DNA of 64,000 nucleotides from ZC4RG30 sp039917615. Its GTDB lineage: Bacteria > Pseudomonadota > Gammaproteobacteria > Steroidobacterales > Steroidobacteraceae. Location of the stretch: positions 62,001-126,000 of the forward strand of contig JBDSJD010000010.1 of assembly GCA_039917615.1 (NCBI GenBank), in the 5' to 3' direction. Positions 52,315 to 61,928 of the stretch are shown here, in pieces. The notes beneath the pieces are model-generated. The model had not been told where the DNA came from, ran no database searches, and saw nothing but the letters and a program-made list of their open reading frames with translations. Both the position numbers and the translations under genes were made by a program. Every line of letters starts with the position of its first letter. Within the stretch, counting starts at the first letter, position 1.

Positions 52315-53256
52315 TCAGTTTGCAAACGCGTCGTAGACGCGATCAGGGCGCTTCGTGAAAGGTGAGCGGATGAAGTAAGGAGCAGCGGTAAAAGTAGCTT
52401 CTACCGCCGTAATCATGCCGTTTTTCACCTTGAAAGATTCAAGCAACGCCCAGGTCTGCGGCTCGCGGAACACCGACGTTGCCTTGGTGCCATCTGTCAG
52501 CGTGTACTGATCCAGCACACCTTTGTGGTCGATGAAGCCGCGGCACATGACAGCCGAGCGTTCTTCGTCGACCAGAAAGCAGTCGCGGTCGCGTACGCGA
52601 TTGTTGAAACGGTAGCGGCCACTGCGGAAACCCTGCTCGATCTCCGCGAATTGCAGGCCGTTTTCATTGCGCGTGGCGCCCGGCGCAAAGCTGGCGCCAC
52701 GGATTTCGCCGTTGTTGAACTGCAATGTGGAGAAATAGCCGTCTGCCTGCGCCTTGAGCAGCGCTCGCGTGGCCCGCTCAGCGGGCGCAACAACACGCGT
52801 GAAATCCGGATCACGCGCGTTTTTGTATATGTCGCCAATGGGCGTGGGTGGAGCACTGAGATTGCGCTTCGTCGAAAGCACATGCTCGATTTCGGTGATC
52901 CGGCCACCCTGCACTGCCAGCCGGATGGCGACGAAGGTCTGGGTATCTGTGCTCTGCAGCACCGTCGTGTAGATGCCTATCTGGCCGGTGAGTGGATCAG
53001 ACAGCACCAGCGGCTCACCAACCTCACGCGTTACGGTGTCCCAGGTGCCGTCCGGGAACATCATCTCGACATTGTTCTCGACGAAACGTACCCGTTTGGC
53101 AAACGGCGCTATCCGCGGGTCGTGCTTGAGCCAGGCGGCGCGATACTCGCCCGCAATATTTTCGAGGCAGCTTTTGTCGCACCGTGATGCGGCTGCAGCG
53201 GTGGAGATCATGCCGGTCGCCAGCAGCAGGCCAAGGATGTTTGCAGCAGCGCGCAT
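52315..53256 (-). CDS. Exported hypothetical protein, NTF2-like repeats
   Basis: A 313-aa secreted protein with a Sec signal (LGLLLATGMISTAAAAS, cleavage near residue 23). Two similar halves seem to be present: CDKSCLENIAGEYRAAWLKHDP at the start, and AERATRALLKAQADGYFSTLQF from about residue 162, each beginning a helix with a polar cavity-type pattern. This resembles a family of exported NTF2-like proteins common in sphingomonads and Steroidobacter relatives. No catalytic motif is seen. It precedes RidA and the frameshifted PPK2 and overlaps nothing. Function unknown. Confidence 0.7.
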   Translation of the reverse strand: MRAAANILGLLLATGMISTAAAASRCDKSCLENIAGEYRAAWLKHDPRIAPFAKRVRFVENNVEMMFPDGTWDTVTREVGEPLVLSDPLTGQIGIYTTVLQSTDTQTFVAIRLAVQGGRITEIEHVLSTKRNLSAPPTPIGDIYKNARDPDFTRVVAPAERATRALLKAQADGYFSTLQFNNGEIRGASFAPGATRNENGLQFAEIEQGFRSGRYRFNNRVRDRDCFLVDEERSAVMCRGFIDHKGVLDQYTLTDGTKATSVFREPQTWALLESFKVKNGMITAVEATFTAAPYFIRSPFTKRPDRVYDAFAN

Positions 53257-53263
53257 CGCCTGT

Positions 53264-53611
53264 TTATACCAGCGCTGTCACCTGGATTTCGACCCGGTAT
53301 TCAGGCGCCACCATTTTCGCCTCGACCGTGGCCCTGGCCGGTTTACCATCGGCGGGCACCCAGGCTTCCCAGGCGCGATTCATGTCGGCAAACGTCGTGA
53401 TGTCGGCAAGGTAGATGGTTGCGCTCAAGATGCGGTCACTGCGCGTGCCGGCGGCGGCAAGCAGACGGTCGATTTCCCCCAACACCTGGCGCGTCTGCCC
53501 TTCGACATTCGCCGTCGGGTCGGTAGCCACCTGGCCGGCAAGAAAAACGAAGCCATTGGCGATTACCGCCTGCGACATCCGCGCGCCGGATTCGAGTCTC
53601 TTGATGAGCAT
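53264..53611 (-). CDS. RidA family protein
   Basis: A 115-aa member of the RidA/YjgF/UK114 family, whose archetype hydrolyses reactive enamine/imine intermediates. AVIANGFVFLAGQVATDPTANVEGQTRQVLGEID and ILSATIYLADITTFADMNRAW are standard. The conserved Arg that binds the substrate carboxylate lies in GKPARATVEAKMV. It sits two bases after the stop of the MFS gene upstream, so they are cotranscribed. Its substrate is unknown. Confidence 0.9.
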   Translation of the reverse strand: MLIKRLESGARMSQAVIANGFVFLAGQVATDPTANVEGQTRQVLGEIDRLLAAAGTRSDRILSATIYLADITTFADMNRAWEAWVPADGKPARATVEAKMVAPEYRVEIQVTALV

Positions 53612-53613
53612 GC

Positions 53614-55017
53614 TCAGGCGCCTTTCGTGTGCGGGGTTTCAAACAAGTCGCTGTCGGCATCTCGCAACGGCAGCTTCAGTAGCAGGACCACACCAATCAG
53701 GGAGCCCACTACCATAATCAGCGAAACAGGCAGCAACTGCTGCTTGCCCAGATGATCGAACAGCATTCCGGCGACGATGGGTGAGCTCGCCGCGCCAAAC
53801 CGACCGATACCGAGCGCGAAGCCCGTTCCGGTGGCGCGTGCATACGCCGGAAACCCGCGGGCAAATGCGGCGTAGAAACCGACGATCGCGGCATTCAGGA
53901 AGAACATCTGCAGGAAGGTCGCAGTCCGCCACTGGACCAGCGTTTCGTGCCCCGCTCCGAACCAGACGACCGCGCAGACCCCCAGCAGCATCGCGACGAT
54001 GGTCGGACCCTTGATGTCCCACTTCTTCAACATGAAGCCAAACAGCAAGCCGCCCGAAGCGCCGCCGATATTGGCCCAGGTCAACGTGCTTGCAGCTTCC
54101 GGCTGGGTGAAGCCAGCATCCGACACGATCTGCACGGCGAACTTCAGCACGAAATAGAACGTGAATGTGTGGACCAGATAGCCAAGAGCGAGTAACCAGG
54201 TGACCTTGCGCAAACCGGGCTTTGTCAGGATATCCATGACCCGGGGTTTGATGCCTGCCTTGATCTGTGGCAGCGCGTCGATTGCGGGCTGCATCAGCGC
54301 ACGCAGCGAACGGTTGATGCGCGCCAGTGCATCGGGCTTGCCGCGGGCAGCATGGAAGGCAGGGGTCTCCGGCACCAGCAATGCGACCAGCGGAATCATC
54401 GCTGCGGTGACCACGGCACCGAACAGGAACACGCCGCGCCAGTCGTAATCCACCAGCAGCCAGCTCTGGGCGGCGTAGCCGCCAATCGTCCCGCCGATTG
54501 GATAGCCGGCCACATACAGCGACATGGCGAGACTGCGGGACGTCCTGCTGGTCGTCTCGGCAATGACCGCATTGGTGGAAGCCAGCATACCGCCGATGCC
54601 CAGGCCAGTGAACAAGCGGAACGCGATGAGCAACCACACCCCAGAAGGCAGTGACCACTTCCAGAACTGCAACAATTGATCGCCAGCGGCTGCGTGCGCC
54701 AGGTACATGCCCACGGCCATGATCACCAGGCACAGCAGCATGGCCGGCTTACGTCCCCACTTGTCGGCCAGACTGCCGAGCAGTATCGATCCGAAGCCCA
54801 TTCCGATCAGCTCGGCCGACAGCACGAGCCCGAGCTGTGTCCGCGGAATTCCCCATGCCTTGGTGATGCCGGGCGCCGCAAAGGCACTGGACAGCACGTC
54901 GAAGCCGTCGAGCGCGTTCAACAGGACCATCAGCACGACGACGATCCACTGCCGCCCACTCATGGGGTTGGCGTCGATCACCGCGATCGGATTGGTCCCA
55001 CCTATACTGACTGCCAT
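53614..55017 (-). CDS. MFS transporter, aromatic acid/H+ symporter-like
   Basis: A 467-aa inner-membrane transporter with 12 predicted helices. ALDGFDVLSSAFAAPGI in helix 1 is the DGxD signature of the aromatic acid:H+ symporter family. The loop 2-3 motif GSLADKWGRKPAM, LFTGLGIGGMLASTNAVIAE and YPIGGTIGGYAAQ follow. A short cytosolic loop lies near residues 215-255. AAGGATAACAACACATG marks the start. The substrate is likely an organic or aromatic acid, though no aromatic gene is adjacent. It is cotranscribed with ridA. Confidence 0.87.
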   Translation of the reverse strand: MAVSIGGTNPIAVIDANPMSGRQWIVVVLMVLLNALDGFDVLSSAFAAPGITKAWGIPRTQLGLVLSAELIGMGFGSILLGSLADKWGRKPAMLLCLVIMAVGMYLAHAAAGDQLLQFWKWSLPSGVWLLIAFRLFTGLGIGGMLASTNAVIAETTSRTSRSLAMSLYVAGYPIGGTIGGYAAQSWLLVDYDWRGVFLFGAVVTAAMIPLVALLVPETPAFHAARGKPDALARINRSLRALMQPAIDALPQIKAGIKPRVMDILTKPGLRKVTWLLALGYLVHTFTFYFVLKFAVQIVSDAGFTQPEAASTLTWANIGGASGGLLFGFMLKKWDIKGPTIVAMLLGVCAVVWFGAGHETLVQWRTATFLQMFFLNAAIVGFYAAFARGFPAYARATGTGFALGIGRFGAASSPIVAGMLFDHLGKQQLLPVSLIMVVGSLIGVVLLLKLPLRDADSDLFETPHTKGA

Positions 55018-55208
55018 GTGTTGTTATCCTTTTCTCTTCAGCCCGGAATGCCCCAGGTAGCCCCGCAGCATCTCTGAAAACCCCTTTTAGACCCATCGAT
55101 TTAACAGAGTATTCGTTGGGTGCCGGGGCATTTGCCGCGGCGCATGTAATCGGGAAGAATAGTACAGCAAGTTGCCGGGCGCTCCCGCATCGGCTTTCTC
55201 CATCCGAA

Positions 55209-56363
55209 ATGGCCTCCTTGAACGCAGACCTCAACAAGAAAGGACTCTTGCAGCGCCTGCTGCTGGGCAATCTTGCCAGCGCTCCGGAGCGTGTGCGTGC
55301 GCGCATGCTGGAATCGGTGCCCACCACTACGTTATCGCTGGTCTTCTACTCGACCACGCTGCTCGTGATCTGCGCCACGACCGTATACATCAGCCGCGCA
55401 ACCTGGGCTTGGGCATGGCTGGTGGCCTCAATCGTCCTGATCGCCTGGCGCGCCATTCACCCTGTCCTGGAACGCCGCAAAGGGCGCCCGCAGCCATTGG
55501 CCAGCATCATGATTTCAAGTGGCCTTGCCATGGCCAGCTTCGGCTTCGGCTGCGCCGAAAGCATCGCCACCGGCGACATCGCGCTGACCACCATGGCGAT
55601 GAGCGGCACGATGGGTGTGCTGGCTGGCCTTGCAACCCGCTGGGCGGCAGTGCCCCGCGCGGCAATCCTGACCATGCTGCTGTCAGTGCTGCCACCCATG
55701 GTGATGTTGTGCATGCAGGGTGGTGCGCAGGTTCTGGCCGCAGTTTCAATGGGTCTGGTGGTGCTGTCCGTCGCGGCTTTTACACTGCACAACCAGGAAT
55801 ACCTGCTCGCCGCAGTCACGGCCGAGGAACTGCACCGGCGCATGGCGCAGACCGATCACCTGACCGGTCTTGCCAATCGCGCTGAACTGCTGCACCAGAT
55901 GGCTGCAGCCTGCGCGTCGCTGCCGCACGCCGATGGCGGTCGCGGCAGGGCTTTTGCGGTTCTCTACATTGATCTGGATGGCTTCAAGGCCATCAACGAC
56001 AGCCACGGCCACGCCGCTGGGGACGAAGTGCTGCAACGGGTTGCAGACTGCCTGCGTCAGGCGACCGGGCCTGAAGAACTGGTGGCCCGCATCGGCGGCG
56101 ACGAGTTTATCGTGTTGCTCAGCGACGGCGACAGCCTGACGGCACGCGCGGTCGCCGATGAAATCATCGCGGCCGTTTCCCGCGAACACCGCATCGCAGA
56201 CGGGCGCGTGCTACGCGTGGGCTGCAGTATCGGCGTATGCATCGCACCAGATCAGGGCCGCGAGCCGGAAGTTCTGCTGGCGCGAGCCGATTCCGCCCTT
56301 TACGAAGTAAAGAGCCAGGGCAAGGGGCACGCAGGTGTGTGGCGAGCAATGGGCGGAGCCTGA
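55209..56363 (+). CDS. Membrane-anchored diguanylate cyclase
   Basis: A 384-aa protein. The N-terminal part has about six hydrophobic helices (about 40-200: TLSLVFYSTTLLVICATTVY, WAWLVASIVLIAWRA, SVLPPMVMLCMQGG, LAAVSMGLVVLSVAAFTL) and no known sensor domain. The C-terminal GGDEF domain (about 215-380) has DHLTGLANRAEL, YIDLDGFKAINDSHGHAAGDEVL and the active-site GGDEF in ARIGGDEFIVLLSDGD. The inhibitory RxxD motif five residues before GGDEF is missing. It makes cyclic-di-GMP; the input signal is unknown. It is divergent from the MFS gene. Confidence 0.9.
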   Translation: MASLNADLNKKGLLQRLLLGNLASAPERVRARMLESVPTTTLSLVFYSTTLLVICATTVYISRATWAWAWLVASIVLIAWRAIHPVLERRKGRPQPLASIMISSGLAMASFGFGCAESIATGDIALTTMAMSGTMGVLAGLATRWAAVPRAAILTMLLSVLPPMVMLCMQGGAQVLAAVSMGLVVLSVAAFTLHNQEYLLAAVTAEELHRRMAQTDHLTGLANRAELLHQMAAACASLPHADGGRGRAFAVLYIDLDGFKAINDSHGHAAGDEVLQRVADCLRQATGPEELVARIGGDEFIVLLSDGDSLTARAVADEIIAAVSREHRIADGRVLRVGCSIGVCIAPDQGREPEVLLARADSALYEVKSQGKGHAGVWRAMGGA

Positions 56364-56441
56364 CCCCTTCTAGACCTGCACGGACGAGGCGAGCAGAATG
56401 GTTCCCGCCACACCATTTCGTCTATGAAAGTTGAGGGGACT

Positions 56442-56921
56442 ATGGATCGAAGAGCTTTCGGCGCCGCTGTTCTCTCGGGTGGTGCAAGCCTTGCGGCATT
56501 GTCGCAGCCAGCCCCCATGCCCTGTGGTAGACCAAAGGGCGGACTGGGGGAACAGGACTTACGCGACTACATCGCTGCTTTCAATCGCAGCGATTTCGAT
56601 GGGTTCTCCAAGTACTACGCCGCGGACGTGAAGTTCGAAGGACGGGCTGGGACCTTCAACTCTCGGGATCAGGTCGTCGCCTTCTACCGCGAGGTCAAGT
56701 CGCGCATGGTTGAGACCGTTACCATCAAAGACCTCATCGTCGGCGAAAACGACATGGTTGCGAATATTGTCACCAACTTGCTTGCACTCAGGGACTGGGC
56801 TGAGTTTCCCACCGGCCCCCTCAAGAAAGGGCAGATCATCATCAGCGAGAACTTCGCCTGGTACGAAATGAAGAACGCAAAATTCGTGCATATTCGTTCT
56901 GCGGGATATCGCCGATCATGA
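56442..56921 (+). CDS. Exported NTF2-like protein, paralogue 1
   Basis: About 159 aa from the ATG at 56442, which has GAGGGG four bases before it. The N-terminus MDRRAFGAAVLSGGASLAAL is a Tat-like signal. The rest is an NTF2/SnoaL cone fold: LRDYIAAFNRSDFDGFSKYYAADVKFEG, RDQVVAFYREVKSRMVE. It lacks an obvious catalytic Asp–His pair. It is 4 bp overlapped with a second paralogue in the same operon, and two hydrolases follow on the same or opposite strand. Ligand unknown. Confidence 0.75.
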   Translation: MDRRAFGAAVLSGGASLAALSQPAPMPCGRPKGGLGEQDLRDYIAAFNRSDFDGFSKYYAADVKFEGRAGTFNSRDQVVAFYREVKSRMVETVTIKDLIVGENDMVANIVTNLLALRDWAEFPTGPLKKGQIIISENFAWYEMKNAKFVHIRSAGYRRS

Positions 56922-57463
56922 ACAACATGACTGGCCGAAGATTTTTTGCCACCCGCCTGTTTACCGCAGGCTGCGCTGCCGTCACCGCAACTGCCGCAGC
57001 ACCGTCCATGGCCGCCGATCCGGCCGCAGGATCCTGCACACCGAAACCCGCCATGAGCCGCGAGCGCTTTCTGGCGTATATCGACGCATTCAACAAGGAC
57101 GACTACACAAGTTTCGGCGATTACTATGCCGAAGACGTCCTGCTCGTCATTGCCGGCAAGCGTGAACTACGCGGCCGCCAGGCGATCTTTGATTTCTACA
57201 AGGAGGTCAAATCGCAGACACAGCGCACCATCCAGGTCAACAAATTCATCGGCACGGCAAACCGGATAGCCGCGGAACTGGAATCGGAGTTCCTGGCGCT
57301 GGAAGATCTGCCGAATTTCACTGCGGGGCCCATGAAGAAGGGTGGCAGGATTTTCATCAATACTTTTGTCATCTACGACCTGGTAAACGGCAAGTTCAAG
57401 CAGATCCGATCGGCCGAATTCCGCAAGATTGACCGTCAGCTGACTGCGCCAGTGAAAGCATGA
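56918..57463 (+). CDS. Exported NTF2-like protein, paralogue 2
   Basis: A 181-aa paralogue (178 if the ATG at 56927 is used). MTGRRFFATRLFTAGCAAV is again a Tat-like signal with cleavage near AAAPSMAADP. The fold segment FLAYIDAFNKDDYTSFGDYYAEDVLLVIAG and FDFYKEVKSQTQRTIQV mirror paralogue 1. The 3' end overlaps the CocE-type hydrolase gene by four bases, so three genes are translationally coupled. A role in handling the hydrolase product is speculation. Confidence 0.78.
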   Translation: MNNMTGRRFFATRLFTAGCAAVTATAAAPSMAADPAAGSCTPKPAMSRERFLAYIDAFNKDDYTSFGDYYAEDVLLVIAGKRELRGRQAIFDFYKEVKSQTQRTIQVNKFIGTANRIAAELESEFLALEDLPNFTAGPMKKGGRIFINTFVIYDLVNGKFKQIRSAEFRKIDRQLTAPVKA

Positions 57464-59265
57464 AAGACGAGAAGACGACGAATGCAGACGCGCTTTCCAA
57501 CGGGCCCGGGAAGCCACGCCGTTCGTTCATCAAGGGAGCCATTGCCAGTAGCGCGGCTGCTGCAGGGCTCGTTCGCATGCACAATTCGCAGGCTGCCGAG
57601 CCACCGGTGTTCGATGGAGCAACCCGCAAGGGCCGTAACCCGGGCGAGTCTGCTACGCCTCCTCCGCCACCCGTATACACCGTGGTGCGCGAGAATGGCC
57701 TGCTGATCGAACGCAATTTGGCGGTTAAATTGCGCGACGGGGTAAAGATCTACGTTGACATCTACCGACCCGCCGGAGCTCTGGGCGAAAGGAACCTGGG
57801 CGTCATCGTCGGCTGGGGGCCTTACGGCAAGCACACTACGCCACGCACTTACACTCGTGAGTCGGGCGTCAAGCCAGAGTGGGTATCGAAATACGCGGGC
57901 TTCGAAGGTGTCGACCCGTTGTACTGGTGTCAGTACGGTTATGCAGTGATCAGTGCGGATCCGCGCGGCACCTGGTATTCAGAGGGCGTGATGCATCACG
58001 GTGGCATCACGGAGAGCAAGGACTGCTACGACCTCATCGAGTGGGCCGGCACACAGCCGTGGAGCAACGGCAAGGTGGCGCTGAGTGGCGTTTCCTATCT
58101 CGCAGCCATCCAGTATCAGGTCGCTCCGCTCAAGCCCCCGCACTTGGCGGCAATCAATCCCTGGGAAGCCTTTTCGGACTGGTACCGCGAATTCGCCTAT
58201 CACGGCGGCATCCGCGAGACCGGCTTCCTGCCATACGCCACCGGCACCATCAACTGGTCGCTCACCACCACCGAAGATACAAATACCAACGTGCAGGCCC
58301 ATCCCATATACGGCCGTTACTGGGAAAGCAAAGAGACTGCACTGGACGAGATCGAGGTGCCAGCCTTTGTTGTTGCGAGCTGGAGCGATCAGGGATTTCA
58401 CACCCGCGGCACACTCGAGTGCTTCAAGAAGATGCGTTCGAAGCAGAAATGGTTGTTGGCACATGGGCAGAAAAAGTGGGGGCATTTCTACGACCCGCAG
58501 AATGTGCGACAGCTGCGGACATTCTTCGACCACTTCCTGAAGGGAACGGACAACACCGTATTGACCTGGCCGAAAGTGCGCATCGAGGTGCGGGAACGCG
58601 CCTACGTGCAGGCGCTGCGTCAGGAGAAAGAGTGGCCTTTGAGCCGCCAGCAGCTTACGCCGTTGTATCTGAACGCCGCTGACGCAACCATTGCCAAGGG
58701 TGTTCAGGCTACGGTCGCGCAAGTTCGCTACGACTCGGAAGACAAATCCAAGGCGGCGCATTTCGACTATGTGCTTCCCGAAGACACCGAAATCACGGGC
58801 CACATGAAGCTCAAGCTCTGGGTTGCGGCTGCTGCGCACAATGATGCGGACCTGTTTGTTGCGATCCAGAAGATCGATCGCAACGGCGAGCTGGTCGGGT
58901 TTCACTACTATGCCAGCTATGACACTGGCCCCGTAGCACTGGGCTGGCTGCGAGTGAGCCATCGCGCACTGGACACCAGGCTATCGACTCCCGAACAGCC
59001 GATCCAGCATCACCTGCGGGAAGTCATGTTAACGCCCGGAGAAGCAGTGCCGGTCGAGATCGAAATCTGGCCTTCCTCCACCCTTTTTCGAAAGGGCGAG
59101 CGGCTCAGGGTGCTGGTTAAGGGGTCGGATATCTATCCTTATCCAAACCGCGCCGTGGGCCTTCCGTTGGCGCTGCATGAGGACACCCGCAACAAGGGCG
59201 AGCACATCTTCTTCACTGGCGGCCAGTACGATTCACACCTGCTGGTACCAGTGATTGCCGCCTGA
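57460..59265 (+). CDS. CocE/NonD-family hydrolase, Tat-exported
   Basis: A 601-aa serine hydrolase. RRSFIKGAIASSAAAAG is a Tat signal. The alpha/beta core has LRDGVKIYVDIYRPAG, GWGPYGKHTTPRTY, ISADPRGTWYSEG, and the nucleophile in KVALSGVSYLAAIQYQV. The acid is probably in SWSDQGFHTRGTLECF and the His in GQKKWGHFYDPQ. The C-terminal jelly-roll domain (about 400-590) is X-Pro dipeptidyl-peptidase-like. Members cleave acyl or peptide bonds; the substrate here is unknown. It ends a three-gene operon after the NTF2 pair. Confidence 0.87.
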   Translation: MKDEKTTNADALSNGPGKPRRSFIKGAIASSAAAAGLVRMHNSQAAEPPVFDGATRKGRNPGESATPPPPPVYTVVRENGLLIERNLAVKLRDGVKIYVDIYRPAGALGERNLGVIVGWGPYGKHTTPRTYTRESGVKPEWVSKYAGFEGVDPLYWCQYGYAVISADPRGTWYSEGVMHHGGITESKDCYDLIEWAGTQPWSNGKVALSGVSYLAAIQYQVAPLKPPHLAAINPWEAFSDWYREFAYHGGIRETGFLPYATGTINWSLTTTEDTNTNVQAHPIYGRYWESKETALDEIEVPAFVVASWSDQGFHTRGTLECFKKMRSKQKWLLAHGQKKWGHFYDPQNVRQLRTFFDHFLKGTDNTVLTWPKVRIEVRERAYVQALRQEKEWPLSRQQLTPLYLNAADATIAKGVQATVAQVRYDSEDKSKAAHFDYVLPEDTEITGHMKLKLWVAAAAHNDADLFVAIQKIDRNGELVGFHYYASYDTGPVALGWLRVSHRALDTRLSTPEQPIQHHLREVMLTPGEAVPVEIEIWPSSTLFRKGERLRVLVKGSDIYPYPNRAVGLPLALHEDTRNKGEHIFFTGGQYDSHLLVPVIAA

Positions 59266-59297
59266 CGGAACACCGCAACCGCTCATCGCCCTGCCGA

Positions 59298-60887
59298 CTA
59301 TTTATTCCCAGGCGGCGAAGTGAGCAGCACCCGCACATCATGAATCGGATCGGACACTGCCCGCGAAACAGTGTCGAACACCATGGTCTGCTGGAACTGC
59401 GTGTCATAGGCTGGCCAGTAGGTAAGTCCCGATCCGTTGGGACTACCTGTGCGCGCAAATTGCAGCCAGGCCGCACTCATTGCATTGGCAACTTGCTGCG
59501 CCTCGGCGGCGCCCGCTCTTATGGAAGCGCTGACATTGTTGAAGACCATGGGCACGTCCAGACCATGATGGGCACGCAGGCGCCCGCCGTTGGCCTTTGA
59601 TTCCCACTCCATGCGATAGAGGTATACGGCCGCACCGCGGGCCTCGGCTTTGCGGTTTGCGACCGCCCGTGACCCTGCCCCCATGCCAAGTTCCGTAGTC
59701 ACCGTAAAGAACAGATCACTCGGCGTGGCATTCGGACGCAGCTTGCGCATGCCGGATATCACGGAGTCGACCTCCGCATCGGGAATCTGCTTGACCAGAT
59801 GGCCGCGCAACCTCGCCCAGTCCAGATCGAAAGCGTCGGCTGGGGGAAAGAGGACAGTGGTTTCATCCTTGTTCGCGCCGACAAGGATCGGGATGTCTGC
59901 GGAGACACGCGGGGCGTCTGGTGTGAACGGATGGCGTGGAACCGAACGTCCATCCAGCACCGGGCCGACGCCCTGGACCTGGCCGCCCGTGGCTGTACTC
60001 AGAGCGGCGAGCAACTGCTTTACCGGCACCGCCTGCAGTGCCTTCACTTCATCGGCCCGCAAGTGAAGCAACGCACGCGCGGCGTCTGTTGTTTTGCGGG
60101 CCTCCTCCGCGGTAATGGCCAGCAGCCCGAAGCCGCTTTGCATGATGGCCCGCTTGAATAGACCCTTGGCCTTGGGCATCGCCAGCAATGCGGATACTTT
60201 TCCGCCACCGCCCGATTCACCGAAGATCGTCACCTGCGCTGGATCGCCACCGAATTGCGCAATGTTGTCGCGCACCCAGTGCAGTGCCGCAATGATGTCG
60301 AGTTGGCCGACATTGCCCGAATCCGCGAATTCCGGGCCGGCATCCGGGCCGAGGTACATATAACCGAGAGCGTTGAGCCGATGGTTAAGCGAGACAATTA
60401 CCGTGTCGCCCTGACGCGCGAGATTGGTCCCGTCTGTCGAGGGCGAAGCGCCTGAACCTGCGACATAGCCTCCGCCATGCAACCAGACCATGACTGGCCT
60501 GCGCTTGCCGTCTTGAACACCCGGCGTCCAGACATTCAGCACCAGGCAGTCTTCGCTGGTGGGGATCGACCCATCATCCGGCTTCTCACCGCCGCCAGTA
60601 GGAGGCATCTGCGGACATTGGTCTCCATAAGCTAGAGCGTCGCGTACGCCCTCCCAAGCCGATGGCGGCGGCGGTGGCTTGAATCGATTTGCACCACCGG
60701 TATTGCCACCGTAGTGAATCCCCTTGAACACCTGGATGCCACCCGCCACTGTCCCGCGTAGCGCACCTTTGGTTGTTGTGGCTATGGGCGCCTCCGCCCG
60801 TTCGCCAGAGAGGGCAGCTGTGGACGCAGACATGAGCAGGGCCAGTAGTGTGCAGGCAAGCACCACCGACCTGCGCTGCGGCTTCAC
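59298..60887 (-). CDS. Carboxylesterase type B, exported
   Basis: A 529-aa secreted esterase. A Sec signal (SVVLACTLLALLMSASTAALS) leads to the alpha/beta hydrolase domain. The oxyanion segment is VMVWLHGGGYVAGSGAS, and the nucleophile elbow is VTIFGESGGGGKVSAL. The Glu is in VGANKDETTVLFP and the His in LRAHHGLDVPMVF. EDCLVLNVWTPG is the usual type B block. Its start overlaps the PHB depolymerase-like gene by four bases, so the two are cotranscribed. It converges with the CocE operon. It would hydrolyse an ester in the periplasm or outside. Confidence 0.88.
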   Translation of the reverse strand: MKPQRRSVVLACTLLALLMSASTAALSGERAEAPIATTTKGALRGTVAGGIQVFKGIHYGGNTGGANRFKPPPPPSAWEGVRDALAYGDQCPQMPPTGGGEKPDDGSIPTSEDCLVLNVWTPGVQDGKRRPVMVWLHGGGYVAGSGASPSTDGTNLARQGDTVIVSLNHRLNALGYMYLGPDAGPEFADSGNVGQLDIIAALHWVRDNIAQFGGDPAQVTIFGESGGGGKVSALLAMPKAKGLFKRAIMQSGFGLLAITAEEARKTTDAARALLHLRADEVKALQAVPVKQLLAALSTATGGQVQGVGPVLDGRSVPRHPFTPDAPRVSADIPILVGANKDETTVLFPPADAFDLDWARLRGHLVKQIPDAEVDSVISGMRKLRPNATPSDLFFTVTTELGMGAGSRAVANRKAEARGAAVYLYRMEWESKANGGRLRAHHGLDVPMVFNNVSASIRAGAAEAQQVANAMSAAWLQFARTGSPNGSGLTYWPAYDTQFQQTMVFDTVSRAVSDPIHDVRVLLTSPPGNK

Positions 60888-61831
60888 TTGGCTTGCACCT
60901 TGCCGCTTGGCGCAGACAACATCATCCGGAGCAGCGCTTCGGTTTCATTGACCAGGATGCCGTCGCCGTGACTCTTGCCCCGCCGGAACATGTCGGCCAC
61001 CAACCTGCCACCGCCGCATTTGGAATATTCAAAAACTTCCGACGTGCCGGCTTTGGGCTGGGTATCGACAATATCGGCCTTGCGCACCCGCGCTCCGCAG
61101 GCGAATTTCTGCGCCAATGGCGAGGTCTCTGGAAGACCCGTTATTTCTTTTTCACCGGTTGTGAATATGAATGAGAAGTCGCAGCTTGGGGTGGGTTCGA
61201 CACTTGGTTTTGCGCCAGGATCTGGCGCCCCCGGCGGCCATTTGGTAACGCCCGGAGGTCGAGGGCCAAAGAAATCGGGCACATATTCCACCTTGCCGAT
61301 ACGGCCGCCCGACATGCTCAACAAGCCATCCGCCTTGTTGGCGAAGAAGGGAGTGCAGACCAATCGAGTCGCGGTGATGCCTCCCTGTGAGTGTCCGGCG
61401 AGCCAGAACGTTTTGATATTTGCCTTGCCAAAATTCTCGAACACGAGATCGACGATGCGCTGCAGGATGACGTCGTCGGCTTCGCCATTCCAGATACGGC
61501 TGGTTGTCGCGGAAGTTGGTGTGGCGACTACCAGGCGATACCTCTGCAGGTAGTCGCCTGTCGGAAAGTAGTTCCGCATCCTCGCCCCAGTTCCGCCGGC
61601 GCCGTGCATGCTGAGAATGAAATTGACCTTCTCTCCAGGCTGCAAGTCGCAGGGAAACTCCAGGTAGAACTTGCGGCCCGACTGGGGCTCGACAGCCTCG
61701 CCCGGTTCAGCCGGCTGGGCAGTGCAGACTGATCCGGCGATTCGCAGTGGTTCGGCAAAGGCGTGGCCGCCACATGCCAGAACAAGCCCGAAAATGGCAA
61801 GCATTCGTGTGAACAAAAGCCGGAAATTCAT
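60884..61831 (-). CDS. PHB depolymerase/feruloyl esterase-like alpha/beta hydrolase, exported
   Basis: About 315 aa from an ATG at 61831; the frame continues upstream without signal-like sequence. A Sec signal (MLAIFGLVLACGGHAFA) leads to an alpha/beta hydrolase: FILSMHGAGGTGARMRNYF, then the nucleophile elbow WLAGHSQGGITATRLV. The Asp/His pair is not fully clear; FTTGEKEITGLP and GKSHGDGI are candidates. The pattern is of the PHB depolymerase/LpqC esterase family, which includes feruloyl esterases. It is cotranscribed with the type B carboxylesterase and divergent from the histidine kinase. Confidence 0.75.
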   Translation of the reverse strand: MNFRLLFTRMLAIFGLVLACGGHAFAEPLRIAGSVCTAQPAEPGEAVEPQSGRKFYLEFPCDLQPGEKVNFILSMHGAGGTGARMRNYFPTGDYLQRYRLVVATPTSATTSRIWNGEADDVILQRIVDLVFENFGKANIKTFWLAGHSQGGITATRLVCTPFFANKADGLLSMSGGRIGKVEYVPDFFGPRPPGVTKWPPGAPDPGAKPSVEPTPSCDFSFIFTTGEKEITGLPETSPLAQKFACGARVRKADIVDTQPKAGTSEVFEYSKCGGGRLVADMFRRGKSHGDGILVNETEALLRMMLSAPSGKVQAK

Positions 61832-61928
61832 GGCAAGCCCCTGATCGTAATTGTCAAAACAGAGTACGCCAGCGCCGTCGAATTTCCAAATGCGACACTG
61901 AGGACTTTGGGGTAAGGTCCTGACCTGT

